64,000 nucleotides of DNA from Cupriavidus malaysiensis (GCF_001854325.1 NZ_CP017755.1:2666001-2730000); one strand, 5' to 3'. Positions 17,434 through 25,772 are shown, numbered from the stretch's first letter. Notes: a model not told the origin generated them from the sequence alone. Numbers and translations are program-made.

Positions 17434-18264
17434 TCAGCCCGCTGCCGGCAGGGACAGGTCACCGGGCGGCTGCGCCGCCGGGCCCGCTTCGACCGCGTCG
17501 GGCCACGGTGTCAGGATCTCGTAGCCGTCCCGCGTCACCACCACCATATGCTCCCACTGGGCGGACAGGGAACGGTCCCGCGTCACCACCGTCCAGCCGT
17601 CGGACAACTGCTGCGTCTCCGCCCGGCCGGCGTTGAGCATCGGCTCGATGGTGAAGATCATGCCGGGAGAAAGCCGCAGGCCGGTGCCGGGACGGCCGTA
17701 GTGCAGCACCTGGGGCTCGTCGTGGTAGATCCGCCCGATGCCGTGGCCGCAGTATTCGCGCACCACGCCGAAACCCTCGCGCCGCGCCACCGACTGGATC
17801 GCATGGCCGATGTCGCCCAGGGTCGCGCCCGGGCGCACCGCCTCGATGCCGGCCATCATCGCCTCCAGCGTGGTGCGGACCAGGCGCTGCGCCAGCGCGC
17901 TTGGCTGGCCCACGATGAACATGCGGCTGGTGTCGCCGTACCAGCCGTCCTTCTCGATGGCGATGTCGAGGTTGACGATATCGCCGTCCTTCAGCACCTG
18001 CCCGGAGGGAATGCCGTGGCAGACCACGTGGTTGACCGAGGCGCACAAGGTCTTCGGATAGCCGTGGTAGCCGACATTGGCGGGCCGGGCCTGCAGGACC
18101 TCGACGATGTAGTCGTGGCAGAAACGGTCCAGGTCGTCGGTCGTCGCGCCCGCCTTGACCCGCGGCGCGACGGCTGCCAGCACCTGGGCCGCGAGCCCGC
18201 CGGCCCGGCGTGCCATGGCAACGGCGGAGGGGGGATGGAGAGGAACCCGCGCGGAACGCACCAT
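17434..18264 (-). CDS. map: type I methionine aminopeptidase
   Basis: Removes the initiator Met from nascent proteins. The 276-residue protein has the pita-bread fold with all five metal ligands in context: the two Asp in LDIAIEKDGWYGDTSRMF, His in CGHGIGRIYHDEP, Glu in FTIEPML and Glu in AQWEHMVVV. The catalytic His is in CHGIPSG. Start ATG 18264 overlaps the stop of the ParD-like gene by one base (TGATG), so the two are co-translated. It has a C-terminal extension of ~25 residues rich in Pro/Ala. The genome's essential map normally sits beside rpsB, so this copy is likely an accessory paralogue; that is inference. Confidence 0.92.
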   Translation of the reverse strand: MVRSARVPLHPPSAVAMARRAGGLAAQVLAAVAPRVKAGATTDDLDRFCHDYIVEVLQARPANVGYHGYPKTLCASVNHVVCHGIPSGQVLKDGDIVNLDIAIEKDGWYGDTSRMFIVGQPSALAQRLVRTTLEAMMAGIEAVRPGATLGDIGHAIQSVARREGFGVVREYCGHGIGRIYHDEPQVLHYGRPGTGLRLSPGMIFTIEPMLNAGRAETQQLSDGWTVVTRDRSLSAQWEHMVVVTRDGYEILTPWPDAVEAGPAAQPPGDLSLPAAG

Positions 18265-18488
18265 CACGCCGCCCTCGCTTCGCCGGCGCCGTCCGCCGCG
18301 GTGCCGCCCTCGGCTTCCGCCTCGACCAGCATGCGGCAGATCTCGGCATAGCTCAGGGTCGGATTGAGTTCGGCCAGCATGCCGATGCGGAGCCAGTGCT
18401 CCGCCTGGGCGTTGACGGAACGGCTCAGTGCGCCGCTGGCCTGGCGCAGGGACGCGTGCATGGCGTCCGAGATCTTGACGATGCCCAT
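18264..18488 (-). CDS. ParD-like small protein (antitoxin-like)
   Basis: A 74-residue protein beginning MGIVKISDAMHASLRQASGALSR, with NAQAEHWLRIGMLAE. This resembles the ParD_like family, related to ribbon-helix-helix antitoxins, with a beta-strand then two helices predicted in the first ~45 residues and a disordered acidic/Ala tail. There is no ParE-type toxin next to it; instead the downstream, coupled gene is a methionine aminopeptidase. A perfect 8-bp inverted repeat lies 13-39 bp upstream and suits autoregulation by a ribbon-helix-helix dimer. Function as an antitoxin is not shown. Confidence 0.75.
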   Translation of the reverse strand: MGIVKISDAMHASLRQASGALSRSVNAQAEHWLRIGMLAELNPTLSYAEICRMLVEAEAEGGTAADGAGEARAA

Positions 18489-18500
18489 GGCAGGTTGGGT

Positions 18501-18527
18501 ATATACGATTTATAACGTTTCGTATAT
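18501..18527. promoter_or_regulatory. palindromic operator upstream of the ParD-like/map operon
   Basis: ATATACGA (18501-18508) and TCGTATAT (18520-18527) form a perfect inverted repeat around an 11-bp AT-rich centre (TTTATAACGTT). In a genome near 70% GC such an AT block is distinctive. Its position immediately before the ParD-like start suggests an autoregulatory operator overlapping the promoter. Confidence 0.6.
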
Positions 18528-18632
18528 TAGCAGCACAGCGCCTCCGGCGCCACAGCATCCGCGCGCCCCGCCCTTCCTCATCACCGGTGGCGCTTGCGTC
18601 GCGGCACCGTTCCGCGCTAAAGTCGCGGCCGA

Positions 18633-18661
18633 TTGCATGCAATTTTGTATGCAAAATATGA
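18633..18661. promoter_or_regulatory. AT-rich repeat before the small membrane protein gene
   Basis: TGCATGCAATTTTGTATGCAAAATATG contains two GYATGCAA words (18635-18642 and 18648-18655 region) spaced by about one helical turn plus. It lies just ahead of the Shine-Dalgarno of the gene at 18690 and could hold its promoter or operator. Assigned by pattern only. Confidence 0.3.
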
Positions 18662-18689
18662 ACACAAAATAATCGAGGAGACAGTCACC

Positions 18690-18977
18690 ATGGAGCTTGC
18701 CCAGCAAGTCTTTCCCAATCTGCTCAACGGGCTCGAGTGGTCCGGCTGCGCGCTGGCCATGAGCGGTTCGCTGCTGGTCGCGCTGCACAACAAGGCCTCG
18801 CGCTGGGGCTGGATCTCCTATCTGTGTTCCAACCTGGTCTGGAGCGCCTTCGCACTGGTCACCGGCACCTACGGGCTGTTCGTCCAGCAGCTCGGCTTCA
18901 CCGCCACCAGCCTGTACGGCTTGTACCGTCACACGCAGTACCACCGCGACCTGGACGCCGGCAAGCAGCCGGCATGA
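18690..18977 (+). CDS. small membrane protein of unknown function (3 helices)
   Basis: A 95-residue protein with three predicted transmembrane stretches: WSGCALAMSGSLLVAL, WISYLCSNLVWSAFALVTG and LFVQQLGFTATSLYGLY. The final RHTQYHRDL tail is polar. The pattern of aromatic and Asn residues in short helices recalls half of a PnuC or SemiSWEET-type three-helix bundle, but I cannot assign it. The start ATG 18690 has GAGGAG upstream. It is transcribed divergently from the ParD-like/map pair and faces the LysE-type exporter convergently. Confidence 0.7.
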   Translation: MELAQQVFPNLLNGLEWSGCALAMSGSLLVALHNKASRWGWISYLCSNLVWSAFALVTGTYGLFVQQLGFTATSLYGLYRHTQYHRDLDAGKQPA

Positions 18978-19030
18978 TCCGGCGCGGGCCGGCGCAGGCC
19001 ACCTTGGCCGGCCAGCCGGTCAGCAGCCGG

Positions 19031-19666
19031 TCAGCCGGCCAGGCCGCGCGCCAGCACCACCAGCTGGAGCGCCGCGAAGCCGCCCAGCACCAGCGCCGAA
19101 CCGCGCCGGATCCAGCGCATCCGGGCCGGGCTGACCGCGTGGCGCAGCCGCGCCACGCACGCCACCAGCACCAGCCACCAGGCCGCCGAGCCGGCGAACA
19201 CCCCGGCCACCATCCACGCGGGCGAGGCCGCACCGACGGCGGCGGCCAGCGTCGAGAAGATGGCCACGAAGGAAAGGATGGTGGCCGGATTGGCCAGCGT
19301 CAGCGCGAAGGTGGCCGCAAAAATCCCCAGGGGCCGCCCACGCCCCGGCCGCGCCACCGCACCGCCCGCGCCGGCGCCTCCTCGCCAGGTTCCCCACGCC
19401 AGCCATAGCAGGAACAGGGCGCCGCCCAGGCCCAGCGCCACGCGCGCGCCGGACAGCAGCGCGATCAGCGCGCTCACGCCCCAGGCCCCCAGCGCGCCAT
19501 AGAGCGCATCCGCACTGGCCGCGCCAAGGCCGGCCGCCAGGCCGGCCCGCGGCCCCTGCTCCAAGGTCCGCTGGATGCAGAGCAGGCCGATCGGGCCGAC
19601 CGGCGCGGCGATCGACAGGCCGATCAGCGCGGCCTTGGCAAACAATATCGGGTTCGTCATGTCCAT
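19031..19666 (-). CDS. LysE/RhtB-family amino-acid exporter
   Basis: A 211-residue inner-membrane exporter with about six helices. The opening NPILFAKAALIGLSIAAPVGPIGLLCIQRTLEQGPRAG carries the family's PxGP motif, and FALTLANPATILSFVAIF the NPATIL-type second signature. RhtB proteins export amino acids such as lysine, threonine or homoserine by proton antiport. The gene is divergent from an Lrp/AsnC regulator with a 22-bp inverted repeat in the gap, the usual layout for an exporter induced by its substrate through an Lrp-type sensor. ATG 19660 is an equally possible start, two residues shorter. Confidence 0.9.
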   Translation of the reverse strand: MDMTNPILFAKAALIGLSIAAPVGPIGLLCIQRTLEQGPRAGLAAGLGAASADALYGALGAWGVSALIALLSGARVALGLGGALFLLWLAWGTWRGGAGAGGAVARPGRGRPLGIFAATFALTLANPATILSFVAIFSTLAAAVGAASPAWMVAGVFAGSAAWWLVLVACVARLRHAVSPARMRWIRRGSALVLGGFAALQLVVLARGLAG

Positions 19667-19712
19667 GCGGCCAGTCTAGCGAACGCCACTTTCAACATGA
19701 ATCGCCATTTTT

Positions 19713-19734
19713 AGGCAAAACTACGGTTTGGCCT
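19713..19734. promoter_or_regulatory. putative Lrp-type operator between lysE-like and lrp-like genes
   Basis: AGGCAAAAC and GTTTGGCCT form an inverted repeat with one mismatch around TACG, flanked by TTTTT and AATTTTTT runs. The AT-rich flanks and dyad fit sites used by Lrp/AsnC proteins. It is centred between the two divergent starts. Confidence 0.5.
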
Positions 19735-19756
19735 GAATTTTTTCCGGCGATCCGCC

Positions 19757-20212
19757 ATGAAGCCGAAACAGCCCGAAATCGATGACAAGTCCTGGCGCCT
19801 GCTGGGCGTCCTGCAGGCCGACGCGCGCTGCCCGTTGAAAACCGCCGCGGCGGCCGCCGGCCTGTCGATCCCGGCGGCGGCCGAGCGCGTGCGCAAGCTC
19901 GAGGAGGCCGGCATCATCCGCGGCTACCACGCCGACATCTCGCCTGCCGCTGCCGGCTACGGCATCCAGGCGGTGATCGGCATCACAGCTCCGCAACCCC
20001 AAAAGCGCAAGCTGCTCGACCTGCTCGGCCGCTCGCCGCAAGTGCTCGAATGCCTGCACGTCACGGGGGCCGACTCCTACCTGCTGCGCGTGGTGGCGGC
20101 CGACATCGCCGAATTGGAACAATTCATCGGCACTATCAACGGCTATGGCGAGACACGCACTTCGATCGTCATGTCGGAGCCGCTGCCCCGGCGCGGCCTG
20201 CAAAGGCCCTGA
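19757..20212 (+). CDS. Lrp/AsnC-family transcriptional regulator
   Basis: A 151-residue regulator. The N-terminal helix-turn-helix spans residues ~7-55 (DDKSWRLLGVLQADARCPLKTAAAAAGLSIPAAAERVRKLEEAGIIRGYHADI, the standard AsnC layout). The C-terminal RAM domain contains ECLHVTGADSYLLRVVAADIAELEQFI, where the G-D-Y segment forms the effector pocket. It probably senses an amino acid and activates the divergent LysE-type exporter. The downstream 290 bp to cqsA hold no gene. Confidence 0.92.
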   Translation: MKPKQPEIDDKSWRLLGVLQADARCPLKTAAAAAGLSIPAAAERVRKLEEAGIIRGYHADISPAAAGYGIQAVIGITAPQPQKRKLLDLLGRSPQVLECLHVTGADSYLLRVVAADIAELEQFIGTINGYGETRTSIVMSEPLPRRGLQRP

Positions 20213-20502
20213 CCGTGCCATGGCGGCGACCCTGCCCGGGAGCGGGCGGGCACGCGGCCCGACCGCACGCGCCCCGCACTCCCGGACCTCCGCGCTGAGC
20301 GGGACCAGGATTGCGGCACTGCCGCCTTGCGCGCCGCCGCCACGCCCACCGCCGGCCGGCGCGGCGAAGGAACGGCCCTGCCGCCTCCCGCGCGGAAGCG
20401 GTGCATCACCACGTCCCCGGACGCATCCGTGGCGGCGGCAGCCGCGCGGCCCGGCGCCCGGCCGGTAGTTTCCGCAGTCCACTCCGAACCGAGGAACGGT
20501 CC

Positions 20503-21801
20503 ATGAACGCCCAAGCCGCGAACATCATCTCCCTGCGCAAGCCCGCCCCGGCGCGCGACACCCCCCCTCTGCCGGAGTGGATCCAGGCACGCATGCGACG
20601 GCATTTCGACGACCGGCTGGGCCGGCTCTGGGGTGGCGACCACCTGCTGCACGGCCGCGTGCCCGGCGCCGACGCCCTCTACCTGAACAGCAACGACTAT
20701 CTCTGCCTGCTCGGCGAGCGGACGCTGGTGCGGGCCCAGGCGCGCACGCTGCTGCGCGGCGAGCGCGAACTGCTGATGTCGACCGTGTTCCAGCACGGCG
20801 ACACGCCGCAACGCCGCGCCGAACGTCGCCTGGCAGCGCTGATGCAGGCCGAGGACGGACTGATCGCCCAGTCCGGCTGGGCCGCCAACGTCGGCCTGGT
20901 GCAGTGCATCGCCGGCCCGGGCATCCCGGTCTACATCGATATGAATGGCCATGCCTCGCTATGGGAAGGCATCACCGCGGCCGGTGCCCAGGCGGTGCCG
21001 ATCCGCCACAATGACGTCGACCACCTGCGGCGCCAGGTGGAACGCCTGGGACCGGGCGTGATCCTGGCCGACTCCGTGTACAGCACCACCGGCGCCGTCG
21101 CGCCGCTGGCCGGGCTGGCCGATGTCGCCCAGGCCAGCGGATCGGTGCTGGTGGTGGACGAATCACACTCGCTCGGCACGCACGGACCGGGCGGCGCGGG
21201 CCTGGTGGCCGCGCTCGGACTGGGCGCGCGGGTGCATTTCCGTACCGCCTCGCTGGCCAAGGCCTTCGGCGGACGGGCCGGCTTCATCGCCTGCTCGCCG
21301 CAGTTCAAGGACTTCTTCGCGGTCGAGGCGCGGCCGGCCATCTTCAGCTCCGGCCTGCTGCGGCACGAGATCGCCTGGTTCGAAGCCGCCGCCGACTTCA
21401 TCGCCGCCGCCGACGAGCGGCGCGCCCGCCTGCACGCGATCACGCGCAGCACGCGCGACGCCATCGCCGCGCTCGGCTACAACATCAGCGACGGCAGCGA
21501 ACAGATCATCGGGCTCGAGGCCGGCTCGGAACCCCAGGTCATGCTGCTGCGCGACGCGCTGCAGGCCCGCGGTATTTTCGGCTCGGTCTTCTGCGCTCCC
21601 GCAACCCCCAGGAATCGGGCATTGATGCGCCTTACCCTGCATGCCAAACTGACGGCCGCGGAAATCGAGCGCCTGCTCGGTGTGCTGGCCGAGATCCGCG
21701 ACGAGGTGCGGCTCGACCAATGGTCGTCGACGCGGCGCGCCCGCCGCGCCGTGCCGGGCATGCCTGGCACGCAGCCGCCGGCGCAATCGCTCGCTGCCTG
21801 A
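20503..21801 (+). CDS. cqsA: CqsA-like alpha-hydroxyketone autoinducer synthase
   Basis: A 432-residue PLP-dependent acyl-CoA transferase of the 2-oxoamine synthase family. In Vibrio CqsA and Legionella LqsA such enzymes join an acyl-CoA to an amino-acid-derived substrate and so start CAI-1/LAI-1 signal synthesis. Landmarks are YLNSNDYLCL near residue 60, the stacking segment WEGITAAG, DESHSLGTHGPGGAG, and the PLP Lys253 in RTASLAKAFGGRAG. Unlike KBL/BioF enzymes it has the FSSGLL and MLLRDALQARGIFGSVFCAPATP segments seen in CqsA proteins. ATG 20503 has GAGGAAC upstream; longer frames run into non-coding sequence. The next gene downstream is a CqsS-like kinase, which supports a quorum-sensing role. 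Confidence 0.85.
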   Translation: MNAQAANIISLRKPAPARDTPPLPEWIQARMRRHFDDRLGRLWGGDHLLHGRVPGADALYLNSNDYLCLLGERTLVRAQARTLLRGERELLMSTVFQHGDTPQRRAERRLAALMQAEDGLIAQSGWAANVGLVQCIAGPGIPVYIDMNGHASLWEGITAAGAQAVPIRHNDVDHLRRQVERLGPGVILADSVYSTTGAVAPLAGLADVAQASGSVLVVDESHSLGTHGPGGAGLVAALGLGARVHFRTASLAKAFGGRAGFIACSPQFKDFFAVEARPAIFSSGLLRHEIAWFEAAADFIAAADERRARLHAITRSTRDAIAALGYNISDGSEQIIGLEAGSEPQVMLLRDALQARGIFGSVFCAPATPRNRALMRLTLHAKLTAAEIERLLGVLAEIRDEVRLDQWSSTRRARRAVPGMPGTQPPAQSLAA

Positions 21802-21870
21802 CGGCGCGGGCGGCCGTGCCGGCCGGCGCGCGGTCATGCGGTCATGCGGCACAACCAAGATCGTCATAGA

Positions 21871-21897
21871 ACGGTCACTGTACGGTCACAATGTGAC
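21871..21897. promoter_or_regulatory. direct and inverted repeats upstream of the CqsS-like kinase
   Basis: ACGGTCAC occurs twice, 11 bp apart (21871-21878, 21882-21889), and the second copy is part of a perfect dyad GTCACA-A-TGTGAC (21885-21897). The cluster lies in the cqsA-kinase gap, 20-80 bp before the kinase start, and looks like a regulator site. The regulator is unknown. Confidence 0.5.
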
Positions 21898-21949
21898 AAG
21901 GCAGCAAGACGGAACGATGCGCTGCCATACGGGAAAATCGGCACACAGG

Positions 21950-23284
21950 ATGAACAAGACGCATCAGCGCAAGCACAGCGGCGGGGCCTGGACCGGGCGC
22001 TTCGCGCGAGCCTGGCAGGCCGTGTTCGATACGGCCGCGCGCGCGGCGCTGCTCGACGAGGAGAGCGTGGCGCGGCTGCGCCGCATCCAGCTGGTGGGGA
22101 TGCTGGGTGTCGTCGGCCATCCGCTCTACTACTGGATCTGGAGCCATGTCTTCCCGCAGCGCTACGAAAACCTCGGGCTGCGGCTGCTGTGCACCGCCCT
22201 GTTCATTCCGCTGCTGTTCGCTTCGCGCCTGTCGCGGCACGGCTGGCTCTCGCCCTACGCCCTGTTCGCCATCACGGTCGGCCTGCCCTTCGCCTTCGTC
22301 TTCTTCTACCTGGAGAACGCCGGCGCGCTGGCCTGGGCGGAATCGGTGCTGATCGCGGTGGTGATCCTGTACCACTTCAGTACCGCCTTCGCCACCATCT
22401 CCCTGCTGAGCGGCACCGCCGCCGCGGTGGCGGTGTTCCTGCTGGGGGGCAACTCCATGGCCAGCATCCCATGGGACGCGGTGCTGCTGCAGCTGCCCAT
22501 CCTGGCCTTCGTGATCGCCGTGCTGTTCGTCATCAAGATCGACCGCCAGGTGCTGGTCGAGCAGAAGCAGCGCGGCATGGCGGCGGCACTGGCCACGGTG
22601 GCGCACGAGCTGCGCACGCCGCTGACCAGCCTGGCCATGACGGTCGACGGCATCCGCGCGCGGCTGCCGCGCGTCCTGCCCGCCACCGACCCGCAGCTGC
22701 CGGTCCTGCTGGAGGCGGCCGAGCGCATGCGCGCCGACCTCGCCCACGTGCACAACAGCATCGAGCTGCTGGTGGCCAATTCCAAGGACCCGCTCGCCGC
22801 CACCAAGGCCCTGTTCGACCCGGGCACGGCGATCCACGAGGCCATCGCGCGCTTTCCCTTCGAGCCGGGCCACGCCCGCCTGGTCCGCATCGAGGGCTGC
22901 GAGCCCATGCAGGTACTGGGCAATGCGCAGCTGTTCGAACTGGTCATCACCAACCTGACCAAGAACGCGCTCGAAGCCATCCGGCGCGCCGGCAAGGGCG
23001 AGATCCACGTGCGCTGCGCCATCACCGGCGACAGCATCGAAGTGGTGTTCCGCGACACCGCCACGGGCGTGCCGCCGCACGTGCTCAAGCAGATGTTCCA
23101 GCCCTTCTTCTCCTACCCGGCCCACCGCGGCACCGGCATCGGCCTGGCCTTCTGCCGCAACGTGCTGCGCAGCTGGGGCGCGTCCATCTCCTGCGACTCG
23201 GTGGAGCACGAGTACACCGAGTTCCGCATCCGCTTTCCGCGCCCGGAGCTGCGCGCCGAACTGCTGGTCGGCCTGCACCATTGA
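21950..23284 (+). CDS. cqsS: CqsS-like membrane sensor histidine kinase without receiver domain
   Basis: A 444-residue kinase. After a short basic N-terminus the protein has RIQLVGMLGVVGHPLYYWIWSHVFPQRYENLGLRLL, the characteristic entry into the six-helix CqsS/LqsS sensor region, and five further hydrophobic helices to residue ~190. HisKA carries His219 in TVAHELRTPLTSLAM; HATPase motifs are NLTKNALEAI, FRDTATGVP and HRGTGIGLAFC. Vibrio CqsS continues into a receiver domain; this one stops after the ATPase domain, and no response-regulator gene follows. ATG 21950 is used; ATG 21917 with GGAACG upstream would add 11 residues. It lies 148 bp after cqsA and probably detects the ketone made by CqsA. 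Confidence 0.85.
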   Translation: MNKTHQRKHSGGAWTGRFARAWQAVFDTAARAALLDEESVARLRRIQLVGMLGVVGHPLYYWIWSHVFPQRYENLGLRLLCTALFIPLLFASRLSRHGWLSPYALFAITVGLPFAFVFFYLENAGALAWAESVLIAVVILYHFSTAFATISLLSGTAAAVAVFLLGGNSMASIPWDAVLLQLPILAFVIAVLFVIKIDRQVLVEQKQRGMAAALATVAHELRTPLTSLAMTVDGIRARLPRVLPATDPQLPVLLEAAERMRADLAHVHNSIELLVANSKDPLAATKALFDPGTAIHEAIARFPFEPGHARLVRIEGCEPMQVLGNAQLFELVITNLTKNALEAIRRAGKGEIHVRCAITGDSIEVVFRDTATGVPPHVLKQMFQPFFSYPAHRGTGIGLAFCRNVLRSWGASISCDSVEHEYTEFRIRFPRPELRAELLVGLHH

Positions 23285-23307
23285 GGCGCCGGCACCTTGG
23301 CATGGCG

Positions 23308-23339
23308 GGTGCCGCCGCGCCAGCGCGCGCGGCGGCACC
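23308..23339. terminator. 12-bp GC hairpin between convergent kinase and MFS genes
   Basis: GGTGCCGCCGCG and its exact complement CGCGGCGGCACC flank an 8-base loop. It sits 23 bp after the kinase stop and 9 bp before the MFS stop on the other strand. It has no U tract, so it is terminator-like rather than a proven terminator. Confidence 0.55.
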
Positions 23340-23348
23340 GGGCACGCC

Positions 23349-24785
23349 TCAGGCCGTGCCGCGCCGGTGCGTGCCGCCGCCGACGCTCTGCCCGGCATCG
23401 GGCGCCATGCGCCAGTAGCCCCACATCGACACCAGTGTCAGCACGCCGGCGAAGAGGAAGGCCAGGCGGAAGTCGGCCAGCGTGAAGGCGCGCCCCGCCT
23501 CCTCGCCGTGGATCAGCGCCGCCGCGCGCAGCGACACCGCGCCATAGGCGATGCCCAGCCCGATCGTCATCTGCGCCGCCGCGCTCCACAAGGTGCTGGC
23601 GGCGCTGGTCTGCGCCGGCGGCACGTCGGCATAGGCCAGCGTGGCCAGCGTCGAGAACTGCATCGAGCGCGCCACGCCGTAGACGAAGACCACGATCAGC
23701 ACCCAGGCCAGCGGCGTCTGCGGCGTCAGCATGCCGCAGGCGATGGTGAAGACACCGGCCACCGCCACGTCGACGATCGAGACCAGGCGGAAGCCCCAGC
23801 GCCGCAGGATGCGCGTGGTCAGTGCCTTCATGCCCAGGTTGCCGAGCGCGCTGGCCAGCAGCAGCAGGCCCGACTGGAAGGCCGACAGGCCGAAGCCGAT
23901 CTGGAACAGCAGCGGCATCAGGTAGGGCACCGCGCCGATGCCGATGCGCGTCAGCGAGCCGGTCACCACCGTCACCGAGAAGGTGGGGATCTTCAAGGTG
24001 GAGACGTCGATGAGCGGATGCGGATGGCGCGCCGCGTGGCGATAGGCGACCCAGCCCAGCAGCAGGCCGCCCAGCACGCAGCCGGCCGCCACCCACACGC
24101 CGGCACCCGGCTGGCTGGCCAGCTCGGCACCGTACAGCACCGCGGTCAGCGCTGCGCCGCTGAGCACCAGCCCGGCCACGTCGAGCGGGCGGCGCTCGCT
24201 GCCGCGCAGGTTGGGCACCAGCATGGCCACCGCCACCAGCACCGCCAGGCCGAACGGCACGTTGAGCAGGAAGATCCAGCGCCACGACGCGTAGGTGGTG
24301 ATGAAACCGCCCACCGGCGGCCCCACCACCGGCGCCACGATAGCCGGCCAGGTGATGGTGGAGATGGCGCGCATCAGGCCGCTCTTGTCGGTGCTGCGCA
24401 CCACGATCATCCGCCCCACCGGCACCATCATCGCCCCGCCCAGGCCCTGCAGCACGCGCGCCGCGGTGAACTGCACCACGTCCTGCGACAGCCCGCACAG
24501 CACCGAGGCCACGGTGAAGATCACCACGGCGCTGAAGAACACGGTGCGCGAACCGCAGCGGTCGGCCACCCAGCCGCTGGCCGGGATGAAGGTGGCCAGC
24601 GCCAGCATGTAGGCGGTCATGCCCAGGCTGAGGCTGTTGGGGCCGACGCCGAAGGAGTGCGCCATCTGCGGCAGCGCGGTGGCGATCACCGTGGTGTCGA
24701 GGTACTCCATGAAGAAGGTGGCCGCCACGATATAGGGCAGCCAGCCGCTGACGGCGCCGCCGCGCCCTGCGCTCCTCTCAGCCAT
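23349..24785 (-). CDS. MFS drug/metabolite exporter, DHA2 (EmrB/QacA) family
   Basis: A 478-residue, 14-helix proton antiporter. It has motif A-like GWVADRCGSRTVFFSAVVIF, the DHA2 motif D1 FFMEYLDTTVIATALPQM in TM1, and motif C PVVGPPVGGFITTYASWRWIFLLNVP in TM5. No adaptor (EmrA) or outer-membrane gene is adjacent. It lies 63 bp downstream of the lyase gene on the same strand and so probably belongs to the sigma-54-controlled transcript, suggesting export of a compound linked to that lyase. The drug specificity cannot be read from the sequence. Confidence 0.9.
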   Translation of the reverse strand: MAERSAGRGGAVSGWLPYIVAATFFMEYLDTTVIATALPQMAHSFGVGPNSLSLGMTAYMLALATFIPASGWVADRCGSRTVFFSAVVIFTVASVLCGLSQDVVQFTAARVLQGLGGAMMVPVGRMIVVRSTDKSGLMRAISTITWPAIVAPVVGPPVGGFITTYASWRWIFLLNVPFGLAVLVAVAMLVPNLRGSERRPLDVAGLVLSGAALTAVLYGAELASQPGAGVWVAAGCVLGGLLLGWVAYRHAARHPHPLIDVSTLKIPTFSVTVVTGSLTRIGIGAVPYLMPLLFQIGFGLSAFQSGLLLLASALGNLGMKALTTRILRRWGFRLVSIVDVAVAGVFTIACGMLTPQTPLAWVLIVVFVYGVARSMQFSTLATLAYADVPPAQTSAASTLWSAAAQMTIGLGIAYGAVSLRAAALIHGEEAGRAFTLADFRLAFLFAGVLTLVSMWGYWRMAPDAGQSVGGGTHRRGTA

Positions 24786-24848
24786 GCCCGCTCTCCCGCG
24801 CCGGGTGCCGCGCCGGTTGCCGCGCCTGATGCCGGGCGCCGCGCGCCG

Positions 24849-25736
24849 TCATGCGCCGCCCTCTGCGTAGAGGCGGTCGAGGCGGTCGTACAGCGGCTTG
24901 TCGACCAGGCGCTGGCGCTCGCCGAAGGGGATCACCAGCGCAGGATCCTCGTCCAGGCGGCCCTGCGCGGCGAGCTGGCCGAGCGCGCGCTGCATGCCCA
25001 GCACCGCGCCCTGCAGCGCCGCGTTGGCGTACAGCACGATGCCGTAGCCCAGCTTGGCCAGCGCCTCGCGCGACTGCACCGGTGTCTTGCCGCCGATGAC
25101 GATATTGATCAGCTGCGGCGCGGTGAACAGCCCCGGCAGGCGTTCGATGTCGGCCAGCGACTCGGTGGCCTCGATGAACAGGATGTCCGCGCCCGCCTCC
25201 AGGAAGCGGTGGCCGCGCTCGATGGCGTCCTCGATGCCGTGCACCGCGGCGGCGTCGGTGCGCGCGATGATCTGCAGGTTGGCATCCTCGCGCGCGTCGA
25301 CCGCGGCGCGGATCTTGCCGACCATCTCGCCGGCGCCGATCACCTCCTTGCCGGCGAAGTGGCCGCACTTCTTCGGCATCACCTGGTCCTCGAACTGGAT
25401 CGCGTCGGCGCCGCTGCGCTCCAGCGTGCGCACCGTGTGGCGCACGTTGAGCGCGTTGCCGAAACCGGTGTCGGCATCGACGATCAGCGGCAGCGCGACC
25501 GCGTCGCGCACGCGCGCGGTGTGCTCGGCGATCTCCGCCAGGCCGATGAAGCCGAGGTCGGGCAGGCCGAGCGACATATTGGTGACACCGGCGCCGGTCA
25601 GGTAGAGCGCCTCGAAGCCGGCGTCGGCGATCACGCGCGCACTGAGCGCATTGAAGGCGCCGGGCACCAGCAGGCCACGGCGCTCGGCGACCTTGGCGCG
25701 GAAAGCGGCACGGCGTTGGGCGGAAGACGAAGACAT
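24849..25736 (-). CDS. isocitrate lyase/PEP mutase superfamily lyase
   Basis: A 295-residue alpha/beta-barrel enzyme. It shows the superfamily metal-binding segment DADTGFGNALNV, the EDQVMPKKCGHF loop with the catalytic Cys of lyases, and NLQIIARTDA. The Cys loop makes it a C-C lyase (2-methylisocitrate, 2,3-dimethylmalate or oxaloacetate type) rather than a phosphonomutase. The opening GAFNALSARVIADAGFEALYLTGAGVTN is close to the group annotated as carboxyvinyl-carboxyphosphonate phosphorylmutase or oxaloacetate decarboxylase. ATG 25736 has AGGA eight bases upstream. A near-consensus sigma-54 promoter lies 37 bp upstream and a PrpR-type activator gene is divergent, which suggests a short-chain acid or methylcitrate-like substrate. 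The exact reaction is unknown. Confidence 0.85.
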   Translation of the reverse strand: MSSSSAQRRAAFRAKVAERRGLLVPGAFNALSARVIADAGFEALYLTGAGVTNMSLGLPDLGFIGLAEIAEHTARVRDAVALPLIVDADTGFGNALNVRHTVRTLERSGADAIQFEDQVMPKKCGHFAGKEVIGAGEMVGKIRAAVDAREDANLQIIARTDAAAVHGIEDAIERGHRFLEAGADILFIEATESLADIERLPGLFTAPQLINIVIGGKTPVQSREALAKLGYGIVLYANAALQGAVLGMQRALGQLAAQGRLDEDPALVIPFGERQRLVDKPLYDRLDRLYAEGGA

Positions 25737-25772
25737 GATGGAAATTCCTGTGGAGGGAAGAAGCCCGCGTTT

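Noticed and set aside
18264..18488. Classical ParDE toxin-antitoxin locus
   Set aside because: No ParE/RelE-like toxin gene lies on either side; the partner by overlap is a methionine aminopeptidase.
24849..25736. Annotation as prpB (2-methylisocitrate lyase) of a prp operon
   Set aside because: No prpC or prpD is adjacent and the opening differs from PrpB; only the superfamily is supported.
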